Position numbers and translations under genes: made by a program
DNA from: Bin87 sp965220105
GTDB lineage: Bacteria > Chloroflexota > Dehalococcoidia > Lucifugimonadales > UBA3495
Assembly: GCA_965220105.1 (NCBI GenBank)
Contig: OZ244811.1
Coordinates: 3,968,001 to 4,032,000, forward strand
DNA: 64,000 nt
Reading direction: 5' to 3'
In this document: piece after piece, positions 1-14,135 of the stretch
How positions within the stretch are numbered: position 1 is the first letter of the stretch
Layout of the letters: each line of letters starts with the position of its first letter
The notes under the pieces: model-generated
The model's database searches: none
What the model was told of the DNA's origin: nothing
What the model saw: the letters and a program-made list of their open reading frames with translations, nothing else

Positions 1-3000
1 GAATTGCGGTCATTGTGGGACCGCTTCCATCCGGACCGGGACTTCAACCATGAACAGGCCCACCGCATCGGGCTGGCGCAACGGAATATCTACAAGTGGC
101 TGCGGCCCGGCGAACCGGCGGTACAGGTTGACGGCGCCTGCACCTTCATTCTGAACCACTTCTTCGACGGTCGACGTTTCGACCTGGGCGAAGTTGGCCG
201 AATCAAAGTGGACCAGCGGCTCGGTCGTTCCGAATCGCAAATTTTGACCGGCGCGCAGAAGCTGGTGCTGGAATTCGTGCGCGAACAGCACGCCAATACC
301 GGCGAAGGCGTCAGCGCCACCGATATCTACGTCGCCTCCGGCCACGAGCACCGCATCCTGTCCGACCGGGACCTGGACGCGTTGATCAACTTTGGATACC
401 TGGCGCGGCGTGCGGACCGGCGTGTCGAACCCGTGGACCTGTTTGTCGACGCGGAAAATGAACAGCCATTGACGATCCAGTCATCCGATGCCGCCAACGC
501 CGGGATCCTGTTGGCCGATGCCGAAGGTTCGTCCGATACGGCGCGGTACGTGAACGTGGACTGCCAGGTCACGGACGCCCTGGGTGAGCCGGTGGCCATC
601 ACGGTGGAGCCGTTGTTGGCGGACGCAGAGTCGGACAGCGCCATTGCAGTCGGGGAAATCCCGGTGATGAAAAACCGCTTCCTCGCCGAAGCGAGCATCG
701 TCGAAGCCGGGCAACTCATCTACGCGGAGCGGATGAGCCAGGGGCCGTTGCAGTCCTGGCAGCTCACTCCGGTGCGCGCCCGGGCATCCCGCATCATCGG
801 CGTGGTAACCGAAGTAAACGTCGGACCCAACGGCAACATGCACAAGGTGCGGTTCAATCTGCCTGGTATCGAACTGCCGGAGCGGAGGGTGCTGGACCTC
901 AACGACATTATCGACACCCTGCGGGAACTGATCCGCCACCACACCGAAAACCTGGAGCCCCGGGACAACATCGACCACCTGGGCAACCGCCGGGTGCGCG
1001 TCGCCGGTGAGTTGATGCGGGACCAGGTTCGCATCGGTCTGCTGCGGATGCACCGCATGTTCCAGGACCGGGTGGGCCGCCTGGAGAAGCCGGAGGACGC
1101 CGTGCCGGCCAAGCTGGTCAACGTGCGACCGGTCACCGGTGCAATACGCGAGTTTTTCGGCGGCGACAAGCTGTCTCAGTTTATGGACCAGACCAACCCG
1201 CTGGCCGAGCTCACGCACAAGCGCCGGCTCTCGGCCTTGGGCCGGGGCGGACTGACCCGGGAACGGGCCGGCTTCGACGTGCGCGACGTGCACGCCTCCC
1301 ACTACGGGCGCATCTGCCCCATCGAAACCCCGGAAGGCGCCAATATTGGACTGCTGAGCAGCCTGGCGGCGTATGCGCGTATCGACCGCCTGGGGTTCAT
1401 CGAGACGCCTTACTGGCCGGTAATCAAGCAACTTTGGCTGGGCGACTGTCGTGACCCCGGTTACCCCGGCTATCACAACCCGCTGGGGCACAAGGTCACC
1501 GCCGACGTCACCACGCGCAAGGGCGACGTGATCGTCGGGGCCGGTGAGATCATCACCGAGGGACACCTGCGTCGGTTGCGGCGTCTGTCCGAAGACACGG
1601 TGATCGAGGTGGCGCCCTTCGTGGACACCCGCCCGGAGAGCGTGGAATACCTCACCGCCGACTCGGAGGAGCAGTTCCGAATCGCCCAGGCCAACTCGGC
1701 GTTTGATGAGTTGTACCAGTTCACCGAGGACCTGGTGGAGGTCCGGGAAGGCGATAACTACCGGCTGGCCTCGCCGTCCACGGTGGAGTATGCCGACGTA
1801 TCACCGTTGCAGATCATGAGCGTGTCGGCGGCGCTGATTCCGTTCCTGGAGCACGACGACGCCAACCGCGCGCTGATGGGCTGCAACATGCAGCGTCAGG
1901 CGGTGCCCCTCCTCCAGCCCCAGGCGCCCATCGTGGGCACCGGGATCGAGGGCCGGGTGGCTAGGGATAGCGGCCAGGTGCTGTTGTCGCGGATCAGCGG
2001 GTCTGTCGCGTCCGTGAATGGACGTGAGGTGGTGATTACCGACGATTTGGGCGTTGACCATGTACACCGTTTGATCAAGTTCGCCAGAACGAACCAGGGA
2101 ACCTGCCTCAACCAGCGCCCGGTGGTGCAGAAGGGCGACCGGGTGGCCATGGGTGACACGCTGGCGGATAGCTCATCCACCGACGGCGGCGAGCTGGCGC
2201 TGGGTCAGAACGTCCTGGTGGCGTTCATGTCCTGGGAAGGCTACAACTACGAAGACGCCATCATCATCAGCGAACGGCTGGTGAAGGATGACCAGTTCAC
2301 CTCGGTCCACATCGAAAAGTACGAAGTGGAGAGTCGCTCCACCAAGCTGGGCGACGAGGAAATAACCCGGGACATCCCCAACGTTGGGGAAGGCAACCTG
2401 AGAGACCTGGACGAACGAGGCATCATCCGCATTGGCGCCGACGTTGGCCCCGGCGACATCCTGGTGGGCAAGGTTACCCCCAAGGGTGAAACGGAAATGA
2501 CCGCCGAAGAGCGCCTGTTGCGTGCCATCTTCGGCGAGAAATCGAAGGATGTGCGCGACACCTCTTTGCGCGTACCCCACGGCCAGCGCGGCAAGGTCAT
2601 CGGCGTCAAGGCGCTGAGCCGGGAGGCCAAGGACGACCTGCCTCCGGACGTCAATGAAGCAATCCGGGTGTGGGTCGCGCAAACCCGTAAAATCTCGGTC
2701 GGCGACAAGATGGCCGGACGCCACGGCAACAAGGGCGTGGTTTCGCGCGTTCTTCCGGAGGAAGACATGCCCTTCCTGTCTGACGGCACGCCGGTGGACA
2801 TCATTTTGAACCCCATCGGGGTACCGTCCCGCATGAACCTGGGCCAGGTTCTGGAGAGCCATCTGGGCTGGGCTGCGCGCAGTCTCAACTTCCAGGCGTT
2901 GACCCCGGTGTTCGAGGGAGCCGATGACGACAATATCGAGGATTCCCTGGCGCGGTGGTGGTTCGCCGAGCAGGCCAACGCCAACGACGTTGAGTCCGGC

Positions 3001-3699
3001 ATTGGCGTGGACCTGGACAAGGTCTATGCCTGGTTGCGCGAACAGGGTTGCGACCCGGAGCGTGTCTACGACGAGGACGAACGCGGCTACGCCCGCGAGG
3101 TCTGTCTGTATCTGTGGCTGCGCGACGTGGCCGGGCAGAATCCGGACGGGCTGTCGCTGTCGGAGCTGCACAACATGGCGCTGGACGTGCACCGCGAGAA
3201 GCTGATCGCCCCGCCCACCTTCGCCAAGTTCCAGCTCCACGATGGTCGCTCCGGAGAACCCTTCGACCAACCGGTGGCCGTTGGCAGCATCTATATGCTG
3301 AAGCTCATCCACCTGGTGGAAGACAAGATTCACGCCCGTTCCACGGGGCCCTATTCGATGATTACACAGCAGCCGTTGGGCGGTAAGGCCCAATTCGGCG
3401 GCCAGCGTTTCGGCGAGATGGAGGTTTGGGCCCTCGAAGCCTACTCCGCCGCCCACAACCTGCAGGAGGTACTGACAATCAAATCCGACGACGTTGCCGG
3501 TCGGGTGAATACGTACGAATCCATCGTTAAAGGACATGCCATCAGCCAGCCCGGAGTGCCCGAGTCGTTCAACGTACTGTTGAAGGAGCTGCAAAGCCTG
3601 GGTCTCAACGTGCAGTTGGAAGAGGAAGGGGAACAGGAAGACCCGAGCCTGGGTTTGCCCAACGACGATGACTACCTCTTTTCCACGGAGGTGAACTAG
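1..3699 (+). CDS. rpoB: RNA polymerase beta subunit (5'-truncated by window edge)
   Basis: This is the catalytic beta subunit of RNA polymerase. The reading frame is open to base 1, so roughly the first 300-350 residues lie outside the window; the TTG at base 4 is not the true start. The visible part begins near the block RPGEP...FFDGRRFDLGEVGR. The rifampicin pocket (LSQFMDQ...THKRRLSALG, bases about 1171-1242) keeps the Asp, His and Ser positions usual in sensitive enzymes. KMAGRHGNKG (about base 2707) and the C-terminal GGKAQFGGQRFGEMEVWALEA block are intact. Between RIKVDQRLGR and VLDLNDIID (visible residues about 75-294) there is an insertion of about 220 residues where most bacteria have 10-20. 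The stop codon lies 3 bases before rpoC. Confidence 0.98.
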   Translation, partial: ELRSLWDRFHPDRDFNHEQAHRIGLAQRNIYKWLRPGEPAVQVDGACTFILNHFFDGRRFDLGEVGRIKVDQRLGRSESQILTGAQKLVLEFVREQHANTGEGVSATDIYVASGHEHRILSDRDLDALINFGYLARRADRRVEPVDLFVDAENEQPLTIQSSDAANAGILLADAEGSSDTARYVNVDCQVTDALGEPVAITVEPLLADAESDSAIAVGEIPVMKNRFLAEASIVEAGQLIYAERMSQGPLQSWQLTPVRARASRIIGVVTEVNVGPNGNMHKVRFNLPGIELPERRVLDLNDIIDTLRELIRHHTENLEPRDNIDHLGNRRVRVAGELMRDQVRIGLLRMHRMFQDRVGRLEKPEDAVPAKLVNVRPVTGAIREFFGGDKLSQFMDQTNPLAELTHKRRLSALGRGGLTRERAGFDVRDVHASHYGRICPIETPEGANIGLLSSLAAYARIDRLGFIETPYWPVIKQLWLGDCRDPGYPGYHNPLGHKVTADVTTRKGDVIVGAGEIITEGHLRRLRRLSEDTVIEVAPFVDTRPESVEYLTADSEEQFRIAQANSAFDELYQFTEDLVEVREGDNYRLASPSTVEYADVSPLQIMSVSAALIPFLEHDDANRALMGCNMQRQAVPLLQPQAPIVGTGIEGRVARDSGQVLLSRISGSVASVNGREVVITDDLGVDHVHRLIKFARTNQGTCLNQRPVVQKGDRVAMGDTLADSSSTDGGELALGQNVLVAFMSWEGYNYEDAIIISERLVKDDQFTSVHIEKYEVESRSTKLGDEEITRDIPNVGEGNLRDLDERGIIRIGADVGPGDILVGKVTPKGETEMTAEERLLRAIFGEKSKDVRDTSLRVPHGQRGKVIGVKALSREAKDDLPPDVNEAIRVWVAQTRKISVGDKMAGRHGNKGVVSRVLPEEDMPFLSDGTPVDIILNPIGVPSRMNLGQVLESHLGWAARSLNFQALTPVFEGADDDNIEDSLARWWFAEQANANDVESGIGVDLDKVYAWLREQGCDPERVYDEDERGYAREVCLYLWLRDVAGQNPDGLSLSELHNMALDVHREKLIAPPTFAKFQLHDGRSGEPFDQPVAVGSIYMLKLIHLVEDKIHARSTGPYSMITQQPLGGKAQFGGQRFGEMEVWALEAYSAAHNLQEVLTIKSDDVAGRVNTYESIVKGHAISQPGVPESFNVLLKELQSLGLNVQLEEEGEQEDPSLGLPNDDDYLFSTEVN

Positions 3700-3702
3700 A
3701 TT

Positions 3703-8889
<5,187 letters not shown>

Positions 8890-8926
8890 GTTGTCGCCAT
8901 CGGCAATACTCAATCGCCTGAAATAT

Positions 8927-9092
8927 AGGAGGTCCCTCATGCGTACCCACTTTGTCATTGCGAGCGTAGCGTGGCAATCTCGTCGTCGTAGCAACGGCGG
9001 TTCGCCGACGTGTGTTCAACCTCATCGAGATTGCCACGTCGCTGTGCTCCTCGCAATGGCAGATTAAAGTAGGTACGCGTGAGAGGAGGCCC
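8927..9092. repeat. MITE-like palindromic element, copy 1
   Basis: The element spans about 8936-9083 with terminal inverted repeats CTCATGCGTACC (left) and GGTACGCGTGAG (right). Inside is a second pair of arms: TCATTGCGAGCGTAGCGTGG (8954 on) faces CCACGTCGCTGTGCTCCTCG. It is flanked by AGGAGGTCC (8927-8935) and AGGAGGCCC (9084-9092), which look like a 9-bp target duplication with one mismatch. It contains no credible gene. Related copies lie near 27300 and 45957. It fills most of the 205-base gap between rpoC and pyrD. Confidence 0.8.
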
Positions 9093-9094
9093 CC

Positions 9095-10060
9095 GTGGCT
9101 GTTCCAGTTGATCTTTCCATAGATTTGGCGCCGGAACGAAGCGGGGGTCTACGTCTGACCAATCCGGTGATGATTGCGTCGGGAACCTTCGGGTATGACG
9201 GTTACGGGCGAGGAATTGCGCCCGAAGCCCGTCTCGACGAGCTGGGGGCCGTGCTGCCCAAGACGTTCACCCGCTACGCCCGGGCCGGGAATCCCGAGCC
9301 GCGCTGGTTTCCGGCTTCGTTTCGGGAGGGTTTGGCCGCGGGCGAGACCACGCTGTTGAACTCCATCGGCCTGACCAACCCGGGCATCGAGGCGGCCATG
9401 TCGGAGCTGGCGCCAGAGTGGGTCCAAATGGACGCCAATATCATCATGAGCATGGCGGCGGAGAGTCTGGAGCAGTGGGAAGAAATGGCGTCGTTCACCC
9501 GGGGCGTCGACGGTTTCATCGCCATTGAGCTGAACCTCAGTTGCCCCAACGTCGACGACGGCGCGATGTTCAGCCACTATCCGCGTCTCACCGAGGCAGC
9601 GGTGGCAGGTGTGCGCCGTCAGACGGACCTGCCGTTATTTGCCAAGCTGTCGCCCAACGTACCGGACATCACCGAGATTGCCCACGCCGCCGTGGAGGCC
9701 GGGGCCGACGCCCTCACCATCAGCAACACCATCCCGGCGTTGGGCATCGACATAGATACCGGGCGTCCCACCCTGGGAACCGGCTCCGGCGGACTGTCCG
9801 GGCCGGCGTTGCGTCCCATCGCCATGGCGTTGGTGCATAAGGCGGCCGGGGCGGTCGATGTCCCCATAATCGGGGTGGGCGGGGTGATGACGGGCCGGCA
9901 CGCTGCCGAATACCTGATGGCCGGCGCGAAGGCGGTGCAGGTCGGCAGCGCCAACCTTGCCGATCTCAATGCACCGTTTCGAATCCTCGACGAGCTGACT
10001 GATCTGTTGGCCCAATGGGAAATCAGCAGCGTTTCCGAAATTATCGGCGCGGTGCGATAG
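9095..10060 (+). CDS. pyrD: Dihydroorotate dehydrogenase, class 1B-like
   Basis: It oxidises dihydroorotate to orotate in pyrimidine synthesis, using FMN in a TIM barrel. Class 1 membership is shown by NLSCPNVDDG with the catalytic Cys150, PKTFT near residue 56, NSIGLTNPG (89-97), and the C-terminal phosphate-binding segment GVGGVMTGRHAAEYLMAGA. A Cys base together with about 320 residues and no N-terminal membrane anchor fits class 1; the 1B subtype is inferred. No pyrK electron-transfer partner is visible in the window. The start is GTG with a strong AGGAGG at 9084-9089; that ribosome site lies immediately outside a MITE-like element and seems to have been duplicated by its insertion. No terminator follows; the next gene converges from the minus strand. 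Confidence 0.95.
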   Translation: MAVPVDLSIDLAPERSGGLRLTNPVMIASGTFGYDGYGRGIAPEARLDELGAVLPKTFTRYARAGNPEPRWFPASFREGLAAGETTLLNSIGLTNPGIEAAMSELAPEWVQMDANIIMSMAAESLEQWEEMASFTRGVDGFIAIELNLSCPNVDDGAMFSHYPRLTEAAVAGVRRQTDLPLFAKLSPNVPDITEIAHAAVEAGADALTISNTIPALGIDIDTGRPTLGTGSGGLSGPALRPIAMALVHKAAGAVDVPIIGVGGVMTGRHAAEYLMAGAKAVQVGSANLADLNAPFRILDELTDLLAQWEISSVSEIIGAVR

Positions 10061-10076
10061 GGAAATCGTTCGTCGG

Positions 10077-11279
10077 CTACCAGGCGGACTCGAGGATGGC
10101 CTGCAGTTCCGCAGCGTTGGCCACGGGGCGTACGTTGCGATGCAGCCCGAAGTCCGTGAGCGCGTCTTTGGCGACGGCGGCGACACCGTCGGCAGGAACA
10201 CCCACGTCGCGCAGGCGGGTGGGCATCCCGACCTTTTGGAAGAAATCGGCCACCGCGTTGGCGGCGGCGTCGGCGGTTTCGACCTCTGACGCACCATCCT
10301 TCCGTGCACCCAGCGCGTTGGCCAGGCGCACCTGGCCGGCGACGTTGTAGTCACGGTTGAACCGTATCCCGGGCGCGGTGGTGATGGAATATGCGGCGCC
10401 GTGGCTGCACTCGGGGTAGCGGGTATCCAGGTTATGGGCCAGGGCGCTGACGACTCCCAATGCCGCGCCGGTGGCGCCGGTGTCCCAGGCCCGATTGTAG
10501 ATGAAGGACGCCGCGCACAGGTTGACCCGCGCCGCCCCGTCGTCGGGATTGTCGGGTACGCGGGGCAGGTTTTCGCCAAGCAGGGCAAGCGCGGAGGTCA
10601 GGTCGGCGGCGGCCATGGAGTTAAGGCGGGGCGCCTGCAGGGCGCTGACCACGCCGCTGTACAGCGATCCGGCGGCGCTGATACACAGATCGGCCGGCGC
10701 GGTGAGCAATGCGTCGGTGTCCCAGATGACGGCGGCAGGGCGGGTTTTGGGGTCGAACATTTCCAGGCGGTGGCCGGTTTCGGCGTCGATGACGGCGGTG
10801 CCGGCGCGGGTCGCGGCGGTGGTCGGGGTAGTCAGCACCAGGATGTTGGGCAGTTTCGGGGCCATCAGGCGAGGGCTGATGGGGGGTAGGCCCGGCGGAT
10901 ATTTGGTGGCGTGGTCGTTGGGGCTCCCACCCTCGGCGAGCATGATGATGATGGCTCGCGCCGTTACCACGGCGCTGCCGCCGCCCACCGCGATGATCAG
11001 GTCGGCAGCAGCGTCCTGAGCCATCTGAACGCCCCGCAGCACCGAGGGGACGAGTGAACCGGTTTGCACCCCGTCGAACACGCCCACGGGCGGGTGTTCC
11101 AGGGCGCCGGCGATGAGTTCGAGCAGGTTCGTACGGTTGGCGACGGAGTTGCCGCATACGATGAACGGGCGCGTCGCGCGGGTCCTCACGACCTCCTGCT
11201 GGAGGTTGGACAGGGCGTCATCGCCCGCGTGGACACGGACGGGATAGGCGACGTGACGGAATGGAGTTACCGTGGTCAT
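10077..11279 (-). CDS. Iron-containing alcohol dehydrogenase family protein with a degenerate metal site
   Basis: The fold is recognisable: GGGS (99-102), LTTPTTAATRAG (149-160), and the helical half with LAHNLDTRYPECSHG. Family members are NAD(P)-dependent Fe/Zn dehydrogenases or maleylacetate reductases. In this protein the usual D..xH pair of the G(M)DALxHAxE motif is replaced (Leu206, Val210 in AGSLYSGV), the first His of the later motif appears to be Ser278, and only the last ligand (His293) remains. The Asp after GGGS is Val105. Either it has a different cofactor or chemistry, or it is no longer a dehydrogenase. The N-terminus MTTVTPFRHV follows a divergent 150-base spacer shared with the small gene at 11432. 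Confidence 0.75.
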   Translation of the reverse strand: MTTVTPFRHVAYPVRVHAGDDALSNLQQEVVRTRATRPFIVCGNSVANRTNLLELIAGALEHPPVGVFDGVQTGSLVPSVLRGVQMAQDAAADLIIAVGGGSAVVTARAIIIMLAEGGSPNDHATKYPPGLPPISPRLMAPKLPNILVLTTPTTAATRAGTAVIDAETGHRLEMFDPKTRPAAVIWDTDALLTAPADLCISAAGSLYSGVVSALQAPRLNSMAAADLTSALALLGENLPRVPDNPDDGAARVNLCAASFIYNRAWDTGATGAALGVVSALAHNLDTRYPECSHGAAYSITTAPGIRFNRDYNVAGQVRLANALGARKDGASEVETADAAANAVADFFQKVGMPTRLRDVGVPADGVAAVAKDALTDFGLHRNVRPVANAAELQAILESAW

Positions 11280-11415
11280 GGCAGAATTCCTTGCAACCGT
11301 AGCATTGATTGACGCCGGCGCAGTGTACTACCGCAACCCGACGGGCGGCCACCCACCATCGGCGCATCAGGCCGGGATGACATGCGCCAGTCGCGGCGAG
11401 CGCCGCACGATCCTA

Positions 11416-11432
11416 TGCTAAAATCGAATCCA
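11416..11432 (+). promoter_or_regulatory. Candidate extended -10, possible leaderless start
   Basis: TGCTAAAAT (hexamer TAAAAT at 11419-11424) lies 7 bases upstream of the ATG at 11432, where a transcription start would be expected. No Shine-Dalgarno is visible before the ATG. This suggests a leaderless transcript for the small gene; inference only. Confidence 0.4.
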
Positions 11433-11893
11433 TGACTACCAACCGTCCGGAGCCCTCCGCAACGCTCGAAGCCCGCCTTTCCCGGCACCGGGAACGCGCC
11501 GTCGGATTGCTGGAATCGGCGCAAACCTCCATGCAACGTGGTCAGTGGAGCCACGCCGAGACGCTGCTGTGGGGCAGCCTGGTTTCGGCGGGGCGCGGTG
11601 TCGCCCTGTGGCATGGCGAACCGGCGCAAGATGATGCCGACCTGCGCCGGTTCCTGAAGCAGCTGGGGGAGGTGGAACAGGACCGGTATATCCGGGACGC
11701 GTTCGACCACCTGTCGGCCTTCGCCGAGGCTGCTGAACGAGTTAGGGAGCGACGCAGTCGTGTCGATTATCTGTTCATGGCGATGGACGATGTCGGTGAG
11801 GCGGTGGAACGGTTGCTGGGACGGATACCAGGCGCGGAAAATCGGATCCCGGTGGATGATCCGGACGACGCCGTCGCCGACCCGGGCGGTTAG
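11432..11893 (+). CDS. Small helical protein, PaREP1/HEPN-like (uncertain)
   Basis: This 153-residue, mostly helical protein has a central stretch QRGQWSHAETLLWGSLVSAGRGVALWHG. The pattern of a helix with a leading Gly-x-x-x-x-A-E-x-L-L-W recalls PaREP1 and related HEPN-like helical families, but I cannot confirm membership. The C-terminus is acidic and probably disordered (PVDDPDDAVADPGG). It ends 5 bases before the methylthiotransferase gene, so the two are probably cotranscribed. There is no signal peptide or membrane segment. Function unknown. Confidence 0.7.
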   Translation: MTTNRPEPSATLEARLSRHRERAVGLLESAQTSMQRGQWSHAETLLWGSLVSAGRGVALWHGEPAQDDADLRRFLKQLGEVEQDRYIRDAFDHLSAFAEAAERVRERRSRVDYLFMAMDDVGEAVERLLGRIPGAENRIPVDDPDDAVADPGG

Positions 11894-11898
11894 CTGAC

Positions 11899-13272
11899 GT
11901 GGGGCCCTTGCCCATTATGCCGTCGCCGGTATCGCCGAAGGCGTCGGCGGCGCCCAACGGTTATGACGGCCAGTTGGGTACCGTGGCGATCGAGACTCAC
12001 GGGTGCAAGCTAAATCAGGCAGACAGCGCGCAACTGGCCGAGCAATTCGCCGCCGCCGGATATCTGCTGGCGTCGTCGAACCACAACCCCGACATCATTG
12101 TGGTCAACACCTGCACCGTTACGGCAACCGCCGATTCCAAGGCCCGCCAGGCGCTGCGGGCGGCCCGCCGTTCCAATCCCGATGCGGTTTTGGTGGCCGC
12201 TGGGTGCTACCCGCAACGTGCTGCGGATGATTTGCGGCGTATGCCCGAGGTGACGCTGGTAGTGGGCAACCAGGACAAACCCCAGTTGGTGGCGCTGGCC
12301 ACGAGCGCGCTGGCGCAGCTGCCAAGACCTGCCGTGCGGTCCGAGCGACCAACCGCAGACACTGGCGCAATCGGAGTGATGAGGCGGAGCCGGGCGTCGG
12401 TGAAGATACAGGAGGGTTGCGACCAGGTTTGCGCCTACTGCATTGTTCCCCGGGTCCGGGGACGCGAACTCAGTGTCCCGCCCGATGAACTGGTGGCGAC
12501 CGTGCGGCGAATGGCAGCCAACGGGTTCCGGGAGGTGGTGCTCACCGGCACCCAGTTGGGGACTTACGGGTTCGATATCGCCGGCGCCAATTTGGCCGGC
12601 TTGCTGGACCGGATTCTGTCGGAGACTGATGTGGCCAGACTACGCGTGTCGTCTTTGCAGGCTCACGAGATCAGCGGCGAACTGCTCGCCCGCTGGCAAG
12701 ATTCTCGGCTCTGCCCGCACTTCCACGTTCCTTTGCAGAGCGGGTGCGACGGAACGCTGAAGGCCATGCGTCGGCGGTACGACACCGCGGGGTTCACGCG
12801 ATCACTGGAGCAGATTCGGGAGCGGGTGGCTGACGTTGCGGTAACCACGGACATAATCGTGGGCTTCCCGGGAGAATCGGAAGTTGACCATGAATCAAGC
12901 GTGGAATTCGCCGCCGCCATGAATTTCGCGGACATCCACGTCTTTCCGTACTCCCAGCGTCCCGGCACCAGCGCACATCACTTCTCCGGCCAGGTTGCCG
13001 CCGCCGACAAGCGCCGGCGGGCAGCGGAGATGGGTCACGTCAAGGCGGAGGCGTTCGCCCGGTTCCGGCGGGCCATGACGGGCCAGGTGCGTGAGGTGCT
13101 CTGGGAGACGGCGAGGCCCGCTGGGGAAAACGGCATGCGCTGGACTGGACTGACGGACAACTACGTGCGGGTCGCCACCGTCGCGCCAGACGATTTGGCC
13201 AATCAGATTACGCCGGTGCGCTTGGGCCGGGTGGAGGGGAGCACAATGGCCGGCGAGCTTCTACCCCGATAG
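11899..13272 (+). CDS. mtaB: tRNA methylthiotransferase, MtaB type
   Basis: This is a radical-SAM methylthiotransferase. MtaB-type enzymes add a methylthio group to t6A37 in tRNA. The N-terminal iron-sulfur domain has Cys36 (GCKLNQADS), Cys72 (NTCTV) and Cys103 (AGCYPQ). The radical SAM CxxxCxxC is Cys174, Cys178, Cys181. It is followed by the RGRE segment, the LTGTQLG block and the SSLQAHEI...HFHVPLQSG block. The C-terminal third looks like a TRAM-like RNA-binding domain. GCKLNQ rather than GCQMN favours MtaB over MiaB or RimO. The start is GTG at 11899; ATG at 11917 (Met7) is an alternative. The sequence before residue 25 is poorly conserved and may not be translated. Confidence 0.9.
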   Translation: MGPLPIMPSPVSPKASAAPNGYDGQLGTVAIETHGCKLNQADSAQLAEQFAAAGYLLASSNHNPDIIVVNTCTVTATADSKARQALRAARRSNPDAVLVAAGCYPQRAADDLRRMPEVTLVVGNQDKPQLVALATSALAQLPRPAVRSERPTADTGAIGVMRRSRASVKIQEGCDQVCAYCIVPRVRGRELSVPPDELVATVRRMAANGFREVVLTGTQLGTYGFDIAGANLAGLLDRILSETDVARLRVSSLQAHEISGELLARWQDSRLCPHFHVPLQSGCDGTLKAMRRRYDTAGFTRSLEQIRERVADVAVTTDIIVGFPGESEVDHESSVEFAAAMNFADIHVFPYSQRPGTSAHHFSGQVAAADKRRRAAEMGHVKAEAFARFRRAMTGQVREVLWETARPAGENGMRWTGLTDNYVRVATVAPDDLANQITPVRLGRVEGSTMAGELLPR

Positions 13273-13304
13273 CCTGGGCAACAGGAACCCGAGGCGCGTT
13301 AACC

Positions 13305-14135
13305 CTAGAATTCTACCGGTCGCAGGTAGCTCGTGTCCTGGCGGCGTTCCAGGTAGCCGGCGCGGGTTTCATGTCCGTGGGAGAAAACCAGCAGCCAACC
13401 CTGCTTCTCCGCGTCGTCCAGAATCGCCCGCTTCTGATCCATGGTCGTTTCCGGTTCGTAATCGTAGGATGAAATTACGGTAAGACCCAGGTGGTGGGGG
13501 GTGGGAACCAGGTCGCCCAAGTAGACGATCCGCTCGCCGCCGTGGCTGAACACTACCAACTGGTGTCCGGGACAGTGGCCTTCGGTGACAATGAGATTCA
13601 GGCCCCGGAAGAGTTCAATGTCGCCATCGAGGAGGTGCAGGCGATCCCGCTCGGCGATGGGTCCGAAATCGTCCGCCCGAAACACGTCGGCGTGGCGCTC
13701 CGAGGGCTGCTGGGCGTCCTGCCAGCTGGCCCGCTGGACGTAGTAGGTCGCGTTGGGGAAGGACGGCACCATGTCGCCGACCCGGTCCATGCGGGTGGCG
13801 CCGCCGGCGTGGCTGAAGTGCAGGTGTGACAGTACGACGGCGTCGATGTCCCGGGGGCCCAGGCCGACGCTCTTCAGGCTACGCAACAGGCGACTGGGGA
13901 CGAGGCCATAGATTTCCTTGTCGCGGAAGTTGTCCTTGGGACCGACGCCCGTGTCCACCAGGATGTTGCGTCCGTCGCACTGTAAGAGAAGGCAATTGAG
14001 CCCCATGGTCACTCGGTTTTTACGGTCGGTGGAGACAAAATTTTCCCACATCATCTTGGGCATGCGCCCGAAGATCGCTCCGCCGTCGACCTTGAATACG
14101 CCGTCACTGAGGACGATGGCACCAGTGGCAAGCAT
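13305..14135 (-). CDS. MBL-fold metallo-hydrolase
   Basis: This 276-residue metallo-beta-lactamase-fold hydrolase resembles the lactonase-like group (AHL lactonase and relatives). The zinc motif reads HLHFSHAGG, with His104, His106 and His109 but Ser108 where the family nearly always has Asp. Downstream ligands are present: TEGHCPGHQ (about 190), LGDLVP (about 207), and FSHGHE near the C-terminus. The N-terminal NCLLLQCDGRNILVDTGVG strand pair is typical. TAGGAG upstream of the ATG acts as ribosome site. It converges on mtaB with a 32-base gap. Substrate unknown; the loss of the Asp suggests an altered or mononuclear metal site. Confidence 0.85.
   Translation of the reverse strand: MLATGAIVLSDGVFKVDGGAIFGRMPKMMWENFVSTDRKNRVTMGLNCLLLQCDGRNILVDTGVGPKDNFRDKEIYGLVPSRLLRSLKSVGLGPRDIDAVVLSHLHFSHAGGATRMDRVGDMVPSFPNATYYVQRASWQDAQQPSERHADVFRADDFGPIAERDRLHLLDGDIELFRGLNLIVTEGHCPGHQLVVFSHGGERIVYLGDLVPTPHHLGLTVISSYDYEPETTMDQKRAILDDAEKQGWLLVFSHGHETRAGYLERRQDTSYLRPVEF

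Noticed and set aside
2173..3594. Minus-strand frame opposite rpoB
   Set aside because: Antisense to conserved RpoB sequence.
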